Shown piece by piece: positions 27,079-35,386 of a DNA stretch of 64,000 nt. The notes beneath the pieces were generated by a model, which saw only the letters and a list, made by a program, of their open reading frames with translations, ran no database searches and had not been told where the DNA came from. How positions within the stretch are numbered: position 1 is the stretch's first letter; each line of letters starts with the position of its first letter. Source of the DNA: Streptomyces sp. P9-A2 (GTDB lineage: Bacteria; Actinomycetota; Actinomycetes; Streptomycetales; Streptomycetaceae); assembly GCF_036634175.1 (NCBI RefSeq), contig NZ_JAZIFX010000001.1:5518001-5582000 (forward strand), in the 5' to 3' direction. The position numbers and the translations under genes are program-made.

Positions 27079-28230
27079 GTGCGGCCCATGGGTGACGCCG
27101 CCGGCCGTCGTCCGGTCCTGCTCGACGCGCCGGCCGCACTCGCGTTCGCGTTGCTCCCGCACGTGGCGGTGCTGAGACCGGCCGCCGACGACGGGGTGAG
27201 TGTCGGCGCCGTGTGGCTGCTGTCGCTCGGCGCCGCGCTGCCGTTGGTCGTGCGGTGGCTGTGGCCCCTGCCGGTCTTCGGGTTCGTGCTGACCGCCGCC
27301 TGCGTGGCGCTGGCAGTCGGCCTCGGACCGGCCCCGCTGCTCGCCGCCGCGTACGCCCTGTATCCGGTGGCCGCCACGAGGCTGCGGCCAGGGCTGTCTG
27401 CGGCCTTCACCGCCGGGCTGTGCGCGACGGGCGCCGCTCTGCTCACCGTGACGGGAGGGCAGAGCTACCAGGGCGGGACCAAGCCGGTGCAGATCGTGTT
27501 CGGAGTGCTCGTCCTCGGCGCCACCTGGTCGGCGGGGACGGCCGTCCGGGAACGCGGGGAGAGCCTGCGCCGCGCCCTCGCGCACGCCGCCGAGCAGGCG
27601 AAGGCCGAGGAACGCCTCCGCATCGCCCGCGACATCCACGACGTCGTCACGCACAGCGTGGGCCTCATCGCGGTCAAGGCCGGTGTCGCCAATCATGTGA
27701 TCGCCACGCGTCCCGAGGAGGCACGGGAAGCCCTGGAGGTGATCGAGGACGTCAGCCGCCGGGCACTGCGCGACATGCGGGCCACCCTCAAAGTGCTGCG
27801 CAGGGACCACGAGGGCGACGGACGGGACCTCAGACCGGTGCTCGGGCTGGACGACCTTCCCTCTCTCGCGGAGACGGCACAGACAGCCGGCGCCCGCGTC
27901 GATCTGCGGTCCCGGCGCGCGGAGGAACCTCCTGACGGCGTCGCACTGTCCGCGTTCCGGATTGTCCAGGAGGCGCTGACCAACGTGGTCAAACACGCTG
28001 CGCCGACCGACTGCCGGGTACATCTCACCGCGGAACGGGGCACGTTGACGATCGACGTCACCGACGACGGCCCCGACCCCGAAGCCGGCTCCGGACCGCG
28101 ACCGGTGGTGCCCGGCGGTGGAATGGGCCTCGTCGGAATGAAGGAGCGGGTCGCCGCGCACGGCGGCACCCTCAGCGCGGGGCCCCGGCCGGGCCGCGGT
28201 TTCCAGGTCCTTGCGACACTGCCGTACTGA
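27079..28230 (+). CDS. NarL-partner-type sensor histidine kinase (HisKA_3), lasso cluster
   Basis: A 383-aa kinase. Residues about 15-150 contain four to six membrane helices with short loops. The HisKA_3 phospho-His lies in ERLRIARDIHDVVTHSVGLI; the HATPase part has ALSAFRIVQEALTNVVKHA (N-box), DVTDDGPDP and GGGMGLVGMKERVAAHGG. Partner regulators of this group are NarL-type; the only typical one near is at 37535, at the other end of the lasso cluster. The start is GTG 27079 or ATG 27088; no clear Shine-Dalgarno is visible. Confidence 0.9.
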   Translation: MRPMGDAAGRRPVLLDAPAALAFALLPHVAVLRPAADDGVSVGAVWLLSLGAALPLVVRWLWPLPVFGFVLTAACVALAVGLGPAPLLAAAYALYPVAATRLRPGLSAAFTAGLCATGAALLTVTGGQSYQGGTKPVQIVFGVLVLGATWSAGTAVRERGESLRRALAHAAEQAKAEERLRIARDIHDVVTHSVGLIAVKAGVANHVIATRPEEAREALEVIEDVSRRALRDMRATLKVLRRDHEGDGRDLRPVLGLDDLPSLAETAQTAGARVDLRSRRAEEPPDGVALSAFRIVQEALTNVVKHAAPTDCRVHLTAERGTLTIDVTDDGPDPEAGSGPRPVVPGGGMGLVGMKERVAAHGGTLSAGPRPGRGFQVLATLPY

Positions 28231-28442
28231 ACGGAGCTCGGGCGGTCCGTCAGCGCGGAGCCGGTTTCGCACCCCGCCCGTCGCCCGCTCGTGTCCCCGC
28301 GCTCAGTCGCGTCCCGCCCACAGCTCACCTGCGCCTTCTCCGGCGCCCTCATCCGCGAGTATGACTTCGACCCGCGCGGCCCGTGCGGCAGTCCCGACCC
28401 GGGACCGATGTGGCCGCCCCTCTGCCCGGACAGACTCGCCAT

Positions 28443-29345
28443 GTGATTGACGTCCAGAACTTGACCAAGCGGTACGGGCAGCGCACCGTCGTCGACGGAC
28501 TCACCTTCACGGTGCCGTCAGGGACCGTGACCGGGTTCCTCGGCCCCAACGGTGCCGGGAAGTCGACCACCATGCGGATGATGCTCGGCCTGACCCATCC
28601 GGACGCCGGAGCCGTGCGCATCGACGGGCACGCCTATCCCGAGCTGCGGTACCCGGTCCGGCATGTCGGTGCCCTGCTGGAGACGTCCGTCCCGCACCGC
28701 AGCCTGACCGCCGCCCACCACCTGCTGTGGCTCGCACAGAGCAACCGGATCCCCCGCGGGCGCGTCGCGGAGGTCCTGGAGACGGTCGGCCTGACCGGGG
28801 CCGCCCGACGGCGTGTCGGCACATTCTCCCTCGGCATGGGCCAGCGGCTCGGGCTGGCCGCGGCGCTGCTCGGGGACCCGCCCGTGCTCGTGCTCGACGA
28901 ACCGGTCAACGGCCTCGACGCGGAGGGCATCCGGTGGCTGCGCGAACTGCTGCGCTCGATGGCCGCCGAAGGCCGGACCGTCCTCGTCTCCAGCCATCTG
29001 ATGACCGAGATGTCCCTCGTCGCGGACCATCTGATCGTCATCGACCGAGGACGGCTTCTCGCGGAGACCGGCATGGCGGACTTCATCCGGCGCCACGGAC
29101 GCACGTACGTCCGGGTCCGGACACCGGAACCCATGCGGCTCAACAGCATCCTGGAGCGGAAAGGGGCCTCACTGAGGCCGGCGGCGGACGGCAGCCTGGA
29201 GATCGACGGAATGTCGGCGGCCGAGATCAACCGGCTGGCCGCGGCCGACGGACTCGCCCTCGAAGAGCTCAGCACCCACACGGCATCCCTCGAGGACACC
29301 TTCCTCGAGCTCACCGGCAACCAAGAAGGCACCACCCATGTCTGA
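28443..29345 (+). CDS. ABC transporter ATP-binding protein (first pair)
   Basis: A 300-aa ATPase. Walker A is GPNGAGKSTTM, the signature is TFSLGMGQRLGLAAALLGD (LGMGQ variant), Walker B is VLVLDEPVNGLD, and the H-loop is VLVSSHLMTEMS. GTG 28443 (VIDVQNLTKRYG) is the natural family start; a GTG at 28383 would add 20 residues. It resembles bacitracin/lantibiotic-type export or immunity ATPases and is coupled to the permease gene that overlaps its end. It probably gives self-protection or transport for the lasso cluster, or a target of the kinase upstream. Confidence 0.9.
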   Translation: MIDVQNLTKRYGQRTVVDGLTFTVPSGTVTGFLGPNGAGKSTTMRMMLGLTHPDAGAVRIDGHAYPELRYPVRHVGALLETSVPHRSLTAAHHLLWLAQSNRIPRGRVAEVLETVGLTGAARRRVGTFSLGMGQRLGLAAALLGDPPVLVLDEPVNGLDAEGIRWLRELLRSMAAEGRTVLVSSHLMTEMSLVADHLIVIDRGRLLAETGMADFIRRHGRTYVRVRTPEPMRLNSILERKGASLRPAADGSLEIDGMSAAEINRLAAADGLALEELSTHTASLEDTFLELTGNQEGTTHV

Positions 29346-30090
29346 GACGGTCGCGGCCATCCGGGCCGAGTTCACCAAGTTGCGAGGCGTCCGCGGCACG
29401 TTCCTCTCCCTGCTGCTGTTCATCCCCGTCAGCGTCTTCATCGCCGCCCTGGGAGGCTGGTCGGCGAAGGGCGCCATCGACTCCGAGAACCCGGGACTCC
29501 GCTCCGACTTCACCGCCGAACAGGCCGGCCTGGACGGCATCCTCTATGGCCAGCTCGCCCTGATCGTGTTCGGCGTGCTCATCGTCTCCAGCGAGTACAC
29601 CTCGGGCATGATGCGCGTCTCGCTGCTGGCCGTGCCCCGGCGCGGTCGGCTCTACGCGGCGAAGACGGCTGTCACCGCTGCCGTCGCGCTCGCCGTCGCC
29701 GTCCCCGTCACGATCGCCGGCTACCTGGTCACCCAGCTCGCCCTGGGACCGCACGGCGCCCCGATCGACGCGAGCGGTGTCCCCCGTGCCCTCGCCGGGG
29801 CCGTGGTCTACCTGACACTGATGAGCCTCTTCGCGGCGGGTGTCGCGGCAACGGCCCGCAGCGCCGTCATCCCGCTGGCGATCCTGCTGCCGATGGTGCT
29901 CGCCGGATCCCAGATCCTGTCCGTCATCGGAGCGACGAAGGAGATGGCGCGGTACTTCCCCGACCGGGCCGGCACCGAGATGCTCACCGTCGACTCGAAC
30001 GACGCCGCCACCGGATTCGCCGTGCTGCTCGCGTGGACCGTCGCCGCGCTGGCCGCCGGCTACGTCCGGCACCGCCGGTGGGACGCGTGA
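29338..30090 (+). CDS. ABC transporter permease (first pair)
   Basis: A 250-aa membrane protein of the ABC-2 type with six helices (SLLLFIPVSVFIAALGG, GQLALIVFGVLIVSSEYTSG, TAVTAAVALAVAVPVTIAGY, VVYLTLMSLFAAGVAA, IPLAILLPMVLAGSQ, FAVLLAWTVAALAAGYV). The SSEYTSGMMRVSLLAVPRR segment is characteristic of bacitracin-type permeases. It overlaps the ATPase gene by 8 bases. It ends 114 bases before the lasso precursor. Confidence 0.9.
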   Translation: MSETVAAIRAEFTKLRGVRGTFLSLLLFIPVSVFIAALGGWSAKGAIDSENPGLRSDFTAEQAGLDGILYGQLALIVFGVLIVSSEYTSGMMRVSLLAVPRRGRLYAAKTAVTAAVALAVAVPVTIAGYLVTQLALGPHGAPIDASGVPRALAGAVVYLTLMSLFAAGVAATARSAVIPLAILLPMVLAGSQILSVIGATKEMARYFPDRAGTEMLTVDSNDAATGFAVLLAWTVAALAAGYVRHRRWDA

Positions 30091-30109
30091 CGGGACTTGC
30101 CTGAGGCAT

Positions 30110-30131
30110 GTGTCCCATGCCCTTGGGACAC
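30110..30131. promoter_or_regulatory. Inverted repeat upstream of the lasso precursor
   Basis: Perfect 8-bp arms GTGTCCCA and TGGGACAC surround TGCCCT, 73 bases before the precursor start. It could be the operator of the NarL-type regulator of this cluster or a terminator for the permease gene; no T tract follows. A TAGTTT at 30141-30146 may be a -10 box. Confidence 0.45.
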
Positions 30132-30204
30132 GCCTCCCCATAGTTTCCCAGTCAGGTCACGGGCCGAACAGGCGGCCCGAACGATCCGACCACTGGGAGG
30201 AACC

Positions 30205-30333
30205 ATGTCCGCGATCTACGAGCCCCCCGCCCTGCAGGAAGTCGGGGACTTCGACGAGCTCACCAAGTGCCTCGGCATCGGGAGCTGCCAGGACTTCGCC
30301 GGCTGCGGTTACGCGGTCGTCTGCTTCTGGTGA
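30205..30333 (+). CDS. Class I lasso peptide precursor (aborycin/siamycin type, Gln8)
   Basis: A 42-aa precursor with GGGAGG 5 bases before ATG. Leader residues 1-21 carry the conserved YxxPxLxxxG recognition pattern (YEPPALQEVG) and Thr at the penultimate position (ELTK). Core residues 1-21 have Cys1, Cys7, Cys13, Cys19, ring-closing Asp9 and C-terminal Trp21, with GSCQDFAGCGY in the middle. The known class I members close Cys1 to Asp9 and link Cys1-Cys13 and Cys7-Cys19. From memory, aborycin differs only by Asn instead of Gln at position 8, and siamycins also at Ile/Val positions. In the related MS-271 the terminal Trp is D-configured. Confidence 0.97.
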   Translation: MSAIYEPPALQEVGDFDELTKCLGIGSCQDFAGCGYAVVCFW

Positions 30334-30389
30334 TCACACCGGTGCCGGTGCGCCCCGGCGCACCGGCACCGCCCGGGGAACGAGGCGAC

Positions 30390-32225
30390 ATGGAATTCGT
30401 AGTTCTTCCGGACTGTCCCGCGGCCGCCCACCTCGCCGCGGACCTGCCGGCCGCACGCCGCATCGACCATGCGTCGGGGCGGCCATGGATCGTGGGCGAC
30501 TGGCCCGAGGACGAGGCCACGGTGTTCGAAGCGGGCCCGCGGCGGATGGTGCTACTGGGCCGCACCCGGCTGGACCGGGCGGCCGTCACGGCCGCGCTCG
30601 GCCGGCTGCGCTCGCTCCGCGACGTGGACACGATCGCGTCCCGGCTGCCGGGCGTCCTCCATCTGGCGGTCTCGCTGGACGGCCGCAGCAGGGTCCAGGG
30701 CTCGGTGGCCGGCGTACGCCAGATCTTCACCACCGAGGCCGGTGGCGTGACGGTGGCCGCCAGTGCCGTAGGGCCGCTGCTGAGCCTGACCGGCGCGGAC
30801 CTCGACGACACGGTGCTCGCCGCCCGCCTGCTGGCACCCGGCGGCGCGCCCTGGCCGCTGTCCCTGCGCCCCGTCCACCGAGGCATCGACGCCCTCGGCA
30901 CCGGGCACTGGCTCGAGCAGGAACCCGACGGCCGGTCACGGCAGATCCGCTGGTGGACCCTGCCGGAGGCCACCCGCTCCCTCGTGCAGGGGGCTGAGGC
31001 CGTACGCTCGGCCCTCACCGAGGCGATCGCCGCCCGAACACGGCCGGACACCACCCTCAGCGCCGACCTGTCCGGCGGTCTGGACTCGACGTCCCTGTGC
31101 TTCCTCGCCGACGCGGCCGGCGCCGACCTGGTGACCTACCACGTGATGCCGCTCGACGGCGCCAACGAGGACACCGCCTGGGCCCGCAAGGCCGCCGTGA
31201 TGCTCCCGGACGCCCGCCACCACACGCTCTCCTCCGACCGCGCCGAGAACCTGTTCGACGTCGGATACACCGCCGCTCATGCGCACCTCGCCCCGGAAGG
31301 GCCCGCGACCTGGGCCTCCGGACTCGCCCACATACAGGATCTGTCCCGGCGAGCCACGGCCGAAGGCGTGTCCCTGCACCTGACCGGCTTCGGCGGCGAC
31401 GAGCTGTTCGGCCGGATGCCCGCCTGCGCCTGGTCACTGGCCCGGGCCCACCCGGTCGGCGGCCTCGCCCTGGTGAACCGCTACCGGCTGGCCAACCGCT
31501 GGGCTTGGGGCGCGACCGTACGAGCACTCACCGACCGGTCGACGTTCGCACAGAACCTCGCCACGGTCGCCGCCCGGATCAGCGACCCGCCCCAGCCCCT
31601 CAGCGAACCCGACTTCGGCTGGGTGTTCGCGCCCCGGATGCCCGCCTGGGCCACCCCGGACGCCGTCTCGGCCGTCCGGGACCTGCTCACCGCCACCGCC
31701 GCGGACACGCCCGGCCCCCTGGACACCGACCGGGCCCGGCATCAGGCGCTCGCCTCGATCGTCTTCGAAGGCAAGACGGTCCGTCAGGCCAACACGGCCG
31801 TCGCCGGCACGGGCATCGTCTGGGACGCGCCCCTCCTCGACGACCGCGTACTGGAGGCGGCCCTGTCCACCCGGGTCGACCAGCGTCTGGCCGCCGGGCG
31901 GTTCAAGCCCCTGCTCACCACCGCCGTCCGCGGCACGGTGCCCGACGACATCCTCGACCGCCGCGACAAGGGCGAGTTCAGCGCCGAGGCGTTCCGGGGC
32001 CTGGAGCGCAACCGGGCCCGGTTCCTGGAGCTGTGCGAGGACTCGCACCTCGCCCGGCTCGGTCTCATCGACCCCGCGGCCTTCAGGTCCGCGGTGCTCG
32101 ACCCCGGGCCGATGTCCCACCACCTCCAGCCGATCGAGACCACCGTGGCGTGCGAGAGCTGGCTGCGGACGCACTCCCGCCCGCACCCCCGCCCGCACCA
32201 CCAGGACACGGGAGAACACAGATGA
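30390..32225 (+). CDS. Lasso cyclase, asparagine synthetase-like (protein C)
   Basis: A 611-aa protein starting at ATG 30390. The N-terminal part is a degenerate glutamine amidotransferase-like domain without a usable Cys1. The C-terminal asparagine-synthetase domain has the PP-loop SADLSGGLDSTSLCFLA (about residues 230-246) and the second ATP-region motif TGFGGDELFGRM. It activates the Asp9 side chain as AMP ester and closes the macrolactam with Cys1 after leader removal. Its last codons overlap the RRE gene (ATGA). Confidence 0.95.
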   Translation: MEFVVLPDCPAAAHLAADLPAARRIDHASGRPWIVGDWPEDEATVFEAGPRRMVLLGRTRLDRAAVTAALGRLRSLRDVDTIASRLPGVLHLAVSLDGRSRVQGSVAGVRQIFTTEAGGVTVAASAVGPLLSLTGADLDDTVLAARLLAPGGAPWPLSLRPVHRGIDALGTGHWLEQEPDGRSRQIRWWTLPEATRSLVQGAEAVRSALTEAIAARTRPDTTLSADLSGGLDSTSLCFLADAAGADLVTYHVMPLDGANEDTAWARKAAVMLPDARHHTLSSDRAENLFDVGYTAAHAHLAPEGPATWASGLAHIQDLSRRATAEGVSLHLTGFGGDELFGRMPACAWSLARAHPVGGLALVNRYRLANRWAWGATVRALTDRSTFAQNLATVAARISDPPQPLSEPDFGWVFAPRMPAWATPDAVSAVRDLLTATAADTPGPLDTDRARHQALASIVFEGKTVRQANTAVAGTGIVWDAPLLDDRVLEAALSTRVDQRLAAGRFKPLLTTAVRGTVPDDILDRRDKGEFSAEAFRGLERNRARFLELCEDSHLARLGLIDPAAFRSAVLDPGPMSHHLQPIETTVACESWLRTHSRPHPRPHHQDTGEHR

Positions 32226-32485
32226 AACTGAGCCTTGCCCGCGATGTCACCCTCACCCCCGTCGACTCCGGAGCCGTGCTGCTCGACGGACGCCGGGGCC
32301 GCTACTGGCAGCTGAACCGGTCGGGCTCCACGATCCTGCGCAAACTGCTCGACGGGGAGAGCCCCGACGCGGCCGCCGCCAGTCTGTCCGCCGCGGCCCC
32401 CGTGAGTGAGGCCCAGGTGCAACAGGACGTGAAGGCCCTCGTCGACGCGCTGAGCGCCGCCCACCTCGTGGAGGTCTCGCCATGA
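32222..32485 (+). CDS. PqqD-like RiPP recognition element (protein B1)
   Basis: An 87-aa RRE. The pattern DVTLTPVDSGAVLLDGRRGRYWQLNRSGSTILRKLLDG, followed by VQQDVKALVDALSAAHLVEV, is that of standalone PqqD/B1 proteins. It binds the precursor leader (Tyr-Pro-Leu motif) and delivers it to the B2 protease. It overlaps the genes on both sides by 4 bases. Confidence 0.95.
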   Translation: MKLSLARDVTLTPVDSGAVLLDGRRGRYWQLNRSGSTILRKLLDGESPDAAAASLSAAAPVSEAQVQQDVKALVDALSAAHLVEVSP

Positions 32486-32913
32486 CCACCCCAGCCGTCG
32501 CCGAAGAGGCTCCGCGGCTCCCCCTGCGCCGGCAGATCGCGCCCCGGTGCGCGGCCGGCGCGGCCCGCCTGCTCATCCGGCTGCCTCCGGCCCGGCTGCA
32601 GCGGGTCCTGCGGGTGCTCAGCAAGGGCAGCCGGCCCGCGCCCCACACCCAGGTCGCGCGGGCCCGCCGGTCGGTGGTCTCGGTCAGCACCCGCTGCGCC
32701 GGACTCGGCTGCCTCCAGCGATCCGTGGCCACCGTCCTGCTGTGCCGCGCCAAGGGCACCTGGGCCGACTGGTGCACCGGGTTCCGCACCCAGCCCTTCG
32801 GCGCGCACGCCTGGGTCGAGGTCGACGGGCGGCCGGTGGACGAGCCCGGAGAGCTGAGCATGTTCCGGACCGTACTGGCGGTGCGCCGCCCCGACCGGAA
32901 GGGCCGCTCGTGA
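32482..32913 (+). CDS. Lasso leader peptidase, transglutaminase-like (protein B2)
   Basis: A 143-aa cysteine protease. The Cys lies in STRCAGLGCLQRSVAT and the His in GAHAWVEVDGRPVDEP, the order expected for the bacterial transglutaminase-like Cys-His-Asp triad. It removes the leader after Thr-Lys so the cyclase can act. Its stop overlaps the next GTG. Confidence 0.95.
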   Translation: MTTPAVAEEAPRLPLRRQIAPRCAAGAARLLIRLPPARLQRVLRVLSKGSRPAPHTQVARARRSVVSVSTRCAGLGCLQRSVATVLLCRAKGTWADWCTGFRTQPFGAHAWVEVDGRPVDEPGELSMFRTVLAVRRPDRKGRS

Positions 32914-33875
32914 CCGCGATCAGGGCCGAGGGCCTCTATGCGTACTACGGCACCACACCGGCCGTCAACGGTCTCGACCTGACCGTGTCCGACGGCGAGA
33001 CATTCGGCTTTCTGGGCCCGAACGGGGCCGGGAAGACGACCACGATCGGCATGCTCACCACACTGCTCAAGCCCACCGCGGGCCGGGCCGAGGTGGCCGG
33101 CTTCGACGTGACGGCCCGGCCCGCCGAAGTCCGCCGCCGGGTCGGCATCGTCTTCCAGGAGTCGACACTCGATCTGGATCTCACCTCGGCCGAGAACCTC
33201 CGGTTCCAGGCCGACCTGTGCGGGCTCGACCGCCGCGAGGCACGGGGTGAGATCTCCGCGATGCTCGACATGATGGAGCTGTCCGAGCGCAGCAGAGTCC
33301 CCGTACGGCAGTTCTCCACCGGCCTGCGCCGCCGTCTGGAGATCGCCCGCGGCCTGCTCGGTGCCCCCCGGATCCTCTTCCTGGACGAGCCCACCACCGG
33401 ACTCGACGCGCAGACCCGCGCCGCCGTCTGGGAGCACCTGACCACGCTGCGGGAGGAACGGGGCATCACGGTCTTCTTCACCACGCACCAGCTGGAGGAG
33501 GCCGAGCACTGCGACCGGATCGCGATCTTCGATCACGGCAAGTTGATCACCCAGGGATCGCCCGCGGAACTGAAGTCCGTCATCGGGGCCGACGTCGTCG
33601 TGCTGCGCACCGAGGACGATCCGCGTGCCGTGGACGCTCTGTCCGACCGCTTCGGGCTGCCGGCCGAACTCACCCCCGACGGCCTGTGCCTGCGGGTCTC
33701 GGACGGCGCCACCCTGGTACCCCGGCTCTGCACCGAACTGGGTCTGGCCGTGCGCTCGGTGACCGTGACCACGCCGACGATCGACGACGTCTTCCTGCAC
33801 CACACCGGGTCCGCCATCCGTGACAACCAGGTGACCGCGCGAACCCTCGGCAACATAGGGGAGGGCCTGCGATGA
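32910..33875 (+). CDS. ABC transporter ATP-binding protein (DrrA-like, lasso export)
   Basis: A 321-aa ATPase from GTG 32910. Walker A GPNGAGKTTTIGML, signature QFSTGLRRRLEIARGL (FSTGL variant), Walker B ILFLDEPTTGLD, H-loop VFFTTHQLEEAE. It is of the daunorubicin-resistance ABC type and forms an operon with the permease, whose ATG overlaps its stop. It most likely exports the mature lasso peptide. Confidence 0.93.
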   Translation: MTAIRAEGLYAYYGTTPAVNGLDLTVSDGETFGFLGPNGAGKTTTIGMLTTLLKPTAGRAEVAGFDVTARPAEVRRRVGIVFQESTLDLDLTSAENLRFQADLCGLDRREARGEISAMLDMMELSERSRVPVRQFSTGLRRRLEIARGLLGAPRILFLDEPTTGLDAQTRAAVWEHLTTLREERGITVFFTTHQLEEAEHCDRIAIFDHGKLITQGSPAELKSVIGADVVVLRTEDDPRAVDALSDRFGLPAELTPDGLCLRVSDGATLVPRLCTELGLAVRSVTVTTPTIDDVFLHHTGSAIRDNQVTARTLGNIGEGLR

Positions 33876-34750
33876 GCCGGACCGACACCGTCCTGGACGC
33901 CCCCGGCGGCACCATCGGGGCCACCGCCGGCCGGCCGGCCGCCGGCGGGCCGGGGAACGTCCTCAAACCGGTCTCCCTCCTCTGGCGGCGGGAGATGACG
34001 CGGCTGCGGCACAACCCGGTACGCCTCGCCATGGGGCTGGTGACGCCGCTGCTGTTCCTCGTCGTCCTCGGCACCGGCCTCGACGCCGCGTCCTCCAGTC
34101 TCGGCAAGGCGCAACTGAACGACTACCGGGCCTTTCTGTTCCCCGGCGTGCTGGTCATGTCGGTGCAGGCTCCGGCGATCGCGGTGGGCATCTCCCTCGT
34201 GTGGGACCGCAGGCTCGGGGTCCTTCGCCAGATGCTCGTCTCGCCGTTCCCGCGATCCAGCATCGTGCTGGGCCTTGCTCTCGGCGGCGCCACCACGGGC
34301 GGCATCTACGCACTCATGCTGCTCTCGGTCGGTGGCATCGCGGGCATCCGGTACACCCCGATGCTGCTGGTCGTGGTGCTCGAGATGCTGCTCGTGTCGC
34401 TGATGTTCACCGCGCTCGGACTGCTCGCCGCGGTCACGATCCGGCAGGTCGACACCTTCCAGATCGTGGTGAACCTGAGTCTGATGCCGCTCATGTTCTT
34501 CTCCGGCGCGATGTTCCCGCCGAACGGGCTTCCGGGCTGGCTCGACACCGTGGTCAAGCTGAATCCGCTCACGTACGGCGTCGACGCGGTCCGCCGGACC
34601 CTGCCGGGCCCGGACGTCCTGACCTCGGAGCAGACCCGTCTGATGCTCGGGGACTGGAATCCGCCCGTGATCGCGGAACTGGGGCTGCTGGCCGCCATCA
34701 CCGCCGTCGCGCTCGGACTGGCCACGTACCGCTTCTCCCGCACGCAGTAA
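33872..34750 (+). CDS. ABC transporter permease (DrrB-like, lasso export)
   Basis: A 292-aa ABC-2 membrane protein with six helices; a 40-residue Gly/Pro-rich cytoplasmic N-terminus precedes LLWRREMTRLRHNPVRLAMG. Typical ABC-2 segments are FPGVLVMSVQAPAIAVGISLVWDRR and NLSLMPLMFFSGAMFPPNGLPGWL ... LNPLTYGVDAVRR. Pairs with the preceding ATPase. Confidence 0.93.
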   Translation: MSRTDTVLDAPGGTIGATAGRPAAGGPGNVLKPVSLLWRREMTRLRHNPVRLAMGLVTPLLFLVVLGTGLDAASSSLGKAQLNDYRAFLFPGVLVMSVQAPAIAVGISLVWDRRLGVLRQMLVSPFPRSSIVLGLALGGATTGGIYALMLLSVGGIAGIRYTPMLLVVVLEMLLVSLMFTALGLLAAVTIRQVDTFQIVVNLSLMPLMFFSGAMFPPNGLPGWLDTVVKLNPLTYGVDAVRRTLPGPDVLTSEQTRLMLGDWNPPVIAELGLLAAITAVALGLATYRFSRTQ

Positions 34751-34755
34751 GCCAT

Positions 34756-34800
34756 ACGCGGCAGACCTGCACGCGGCGGACCTGCACGCGGCGGACCTGC
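34756..34800 (+). repeat. Three 15-bp tandem repeats between export and redox genes
   Basis: Units ACGCGGC(A/G)GACCTGC at 34756, 34771 and 34786, the first with one difference. They lie between the permease stop and the MauE-like gene and encode nothing in a conserved frame. Confidence 0.8.
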
Positions 34801-34829
34801 ACGCAGTGAGTTCGAGGGGAGTTCGCACG

Positions 34830-35384
34830 GTGGGTGTCACGAAACCAAGGACGGTACGGGACACGAGGCCGGGGGCGGCGCGGGGTACGGAGGCGAAGGC
34901 CGCCCGGATCACGATGGAGTGGATCGGGACCGCGGCGCGGCTGCTCCTGGCGGCGGTCCTGGGCTACGCCGGCCTGCTGAAGATCCAGGACCTCACGGAG
35001 GCGGGCCGGACGGTCGCCCTCTACCGGATCGTGCCCGAGGACCTTGCCCAACTCGTCGGTGGTGCTCTCCCGTTCGTCGAGCTGGCGCTCGCCCTGCTGC
35101 TGGTCGCGGGGTTGGCCACCAGGGCGGTGGCGGCCGCCACCGTCGCACTGATGGTGATGTACATCGCGGCCATCACCTCGGTGTGGGCCCGAGGACTGTC
35201 CATCGACTGCGGCTGCTTCAGCAGCGGCGGCACCGTGACCAGCGGGGCCGAACGCGGCTATGTCATCGACATAGCCCGTGACCTGGTCTTCCTCGCCGCG
35301 GCCGTCCTCCTGGTCCGGAGCCCGCGAACCCGGTACGCGCTGGACCGCTGGGTCCTGGAAGAGCTGGAAGAGAAGGAGCGATAG
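34830..35384 (+). CDS. MauE/DoxX-like membrane protein (disulfide system)
   Basis: A 184-aa protein with four membrane helices of the MauE/DoxX type (LLLAAVLGYAGLLKIQD, LPFVELALALLLVAGLAT, AATVALMVMYIAAITSVWARG, ARDLVFLAAAVLLV) and the motif SIDCGCFSSGG with a Cys pair on the outer side. GTG 34830 has GAGGGGAG at 8 bases; GTG 34806 is the alternative. With the DsbA-like protein encoded next it probably transfers reducing/oxidising equivalents so the two disulfides of the class I lasso peptide form. Similar gene pairs occur in other four-Cys lasso clusters, as I recall. Confidence 0.85.
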   Translation: MGVTKPRTVRDTRPGAARGTEAKAARITMEWIGTAARLLLAAVLGYAGLLKIQDLTEAGRTVALYRIVPEDLAQLVGGALPFVELALALLLVAGLATRAVAAATVALMVMYIAAITSVWARGLSIDCGCFSSGGTVTSGAERGYVIDIARDLVFLAAAVLLVRSPRTRYALDRWVLEELEEKER

Positions 35385-35386
35385 GC

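Noticed and set aside
26712..27139. Short frames on both strands between the atypical regulator and kinase
   Set aside because: Arg-rich translations, no Shine-Dalgarno and no family likeness.
31097..32485. 462-codon frame overlapping the lasso cyclase
   Set aside because: Arg/Pro-rich shadow; only its last 87 codons, which are the RRE protein frame from 32222, are real.
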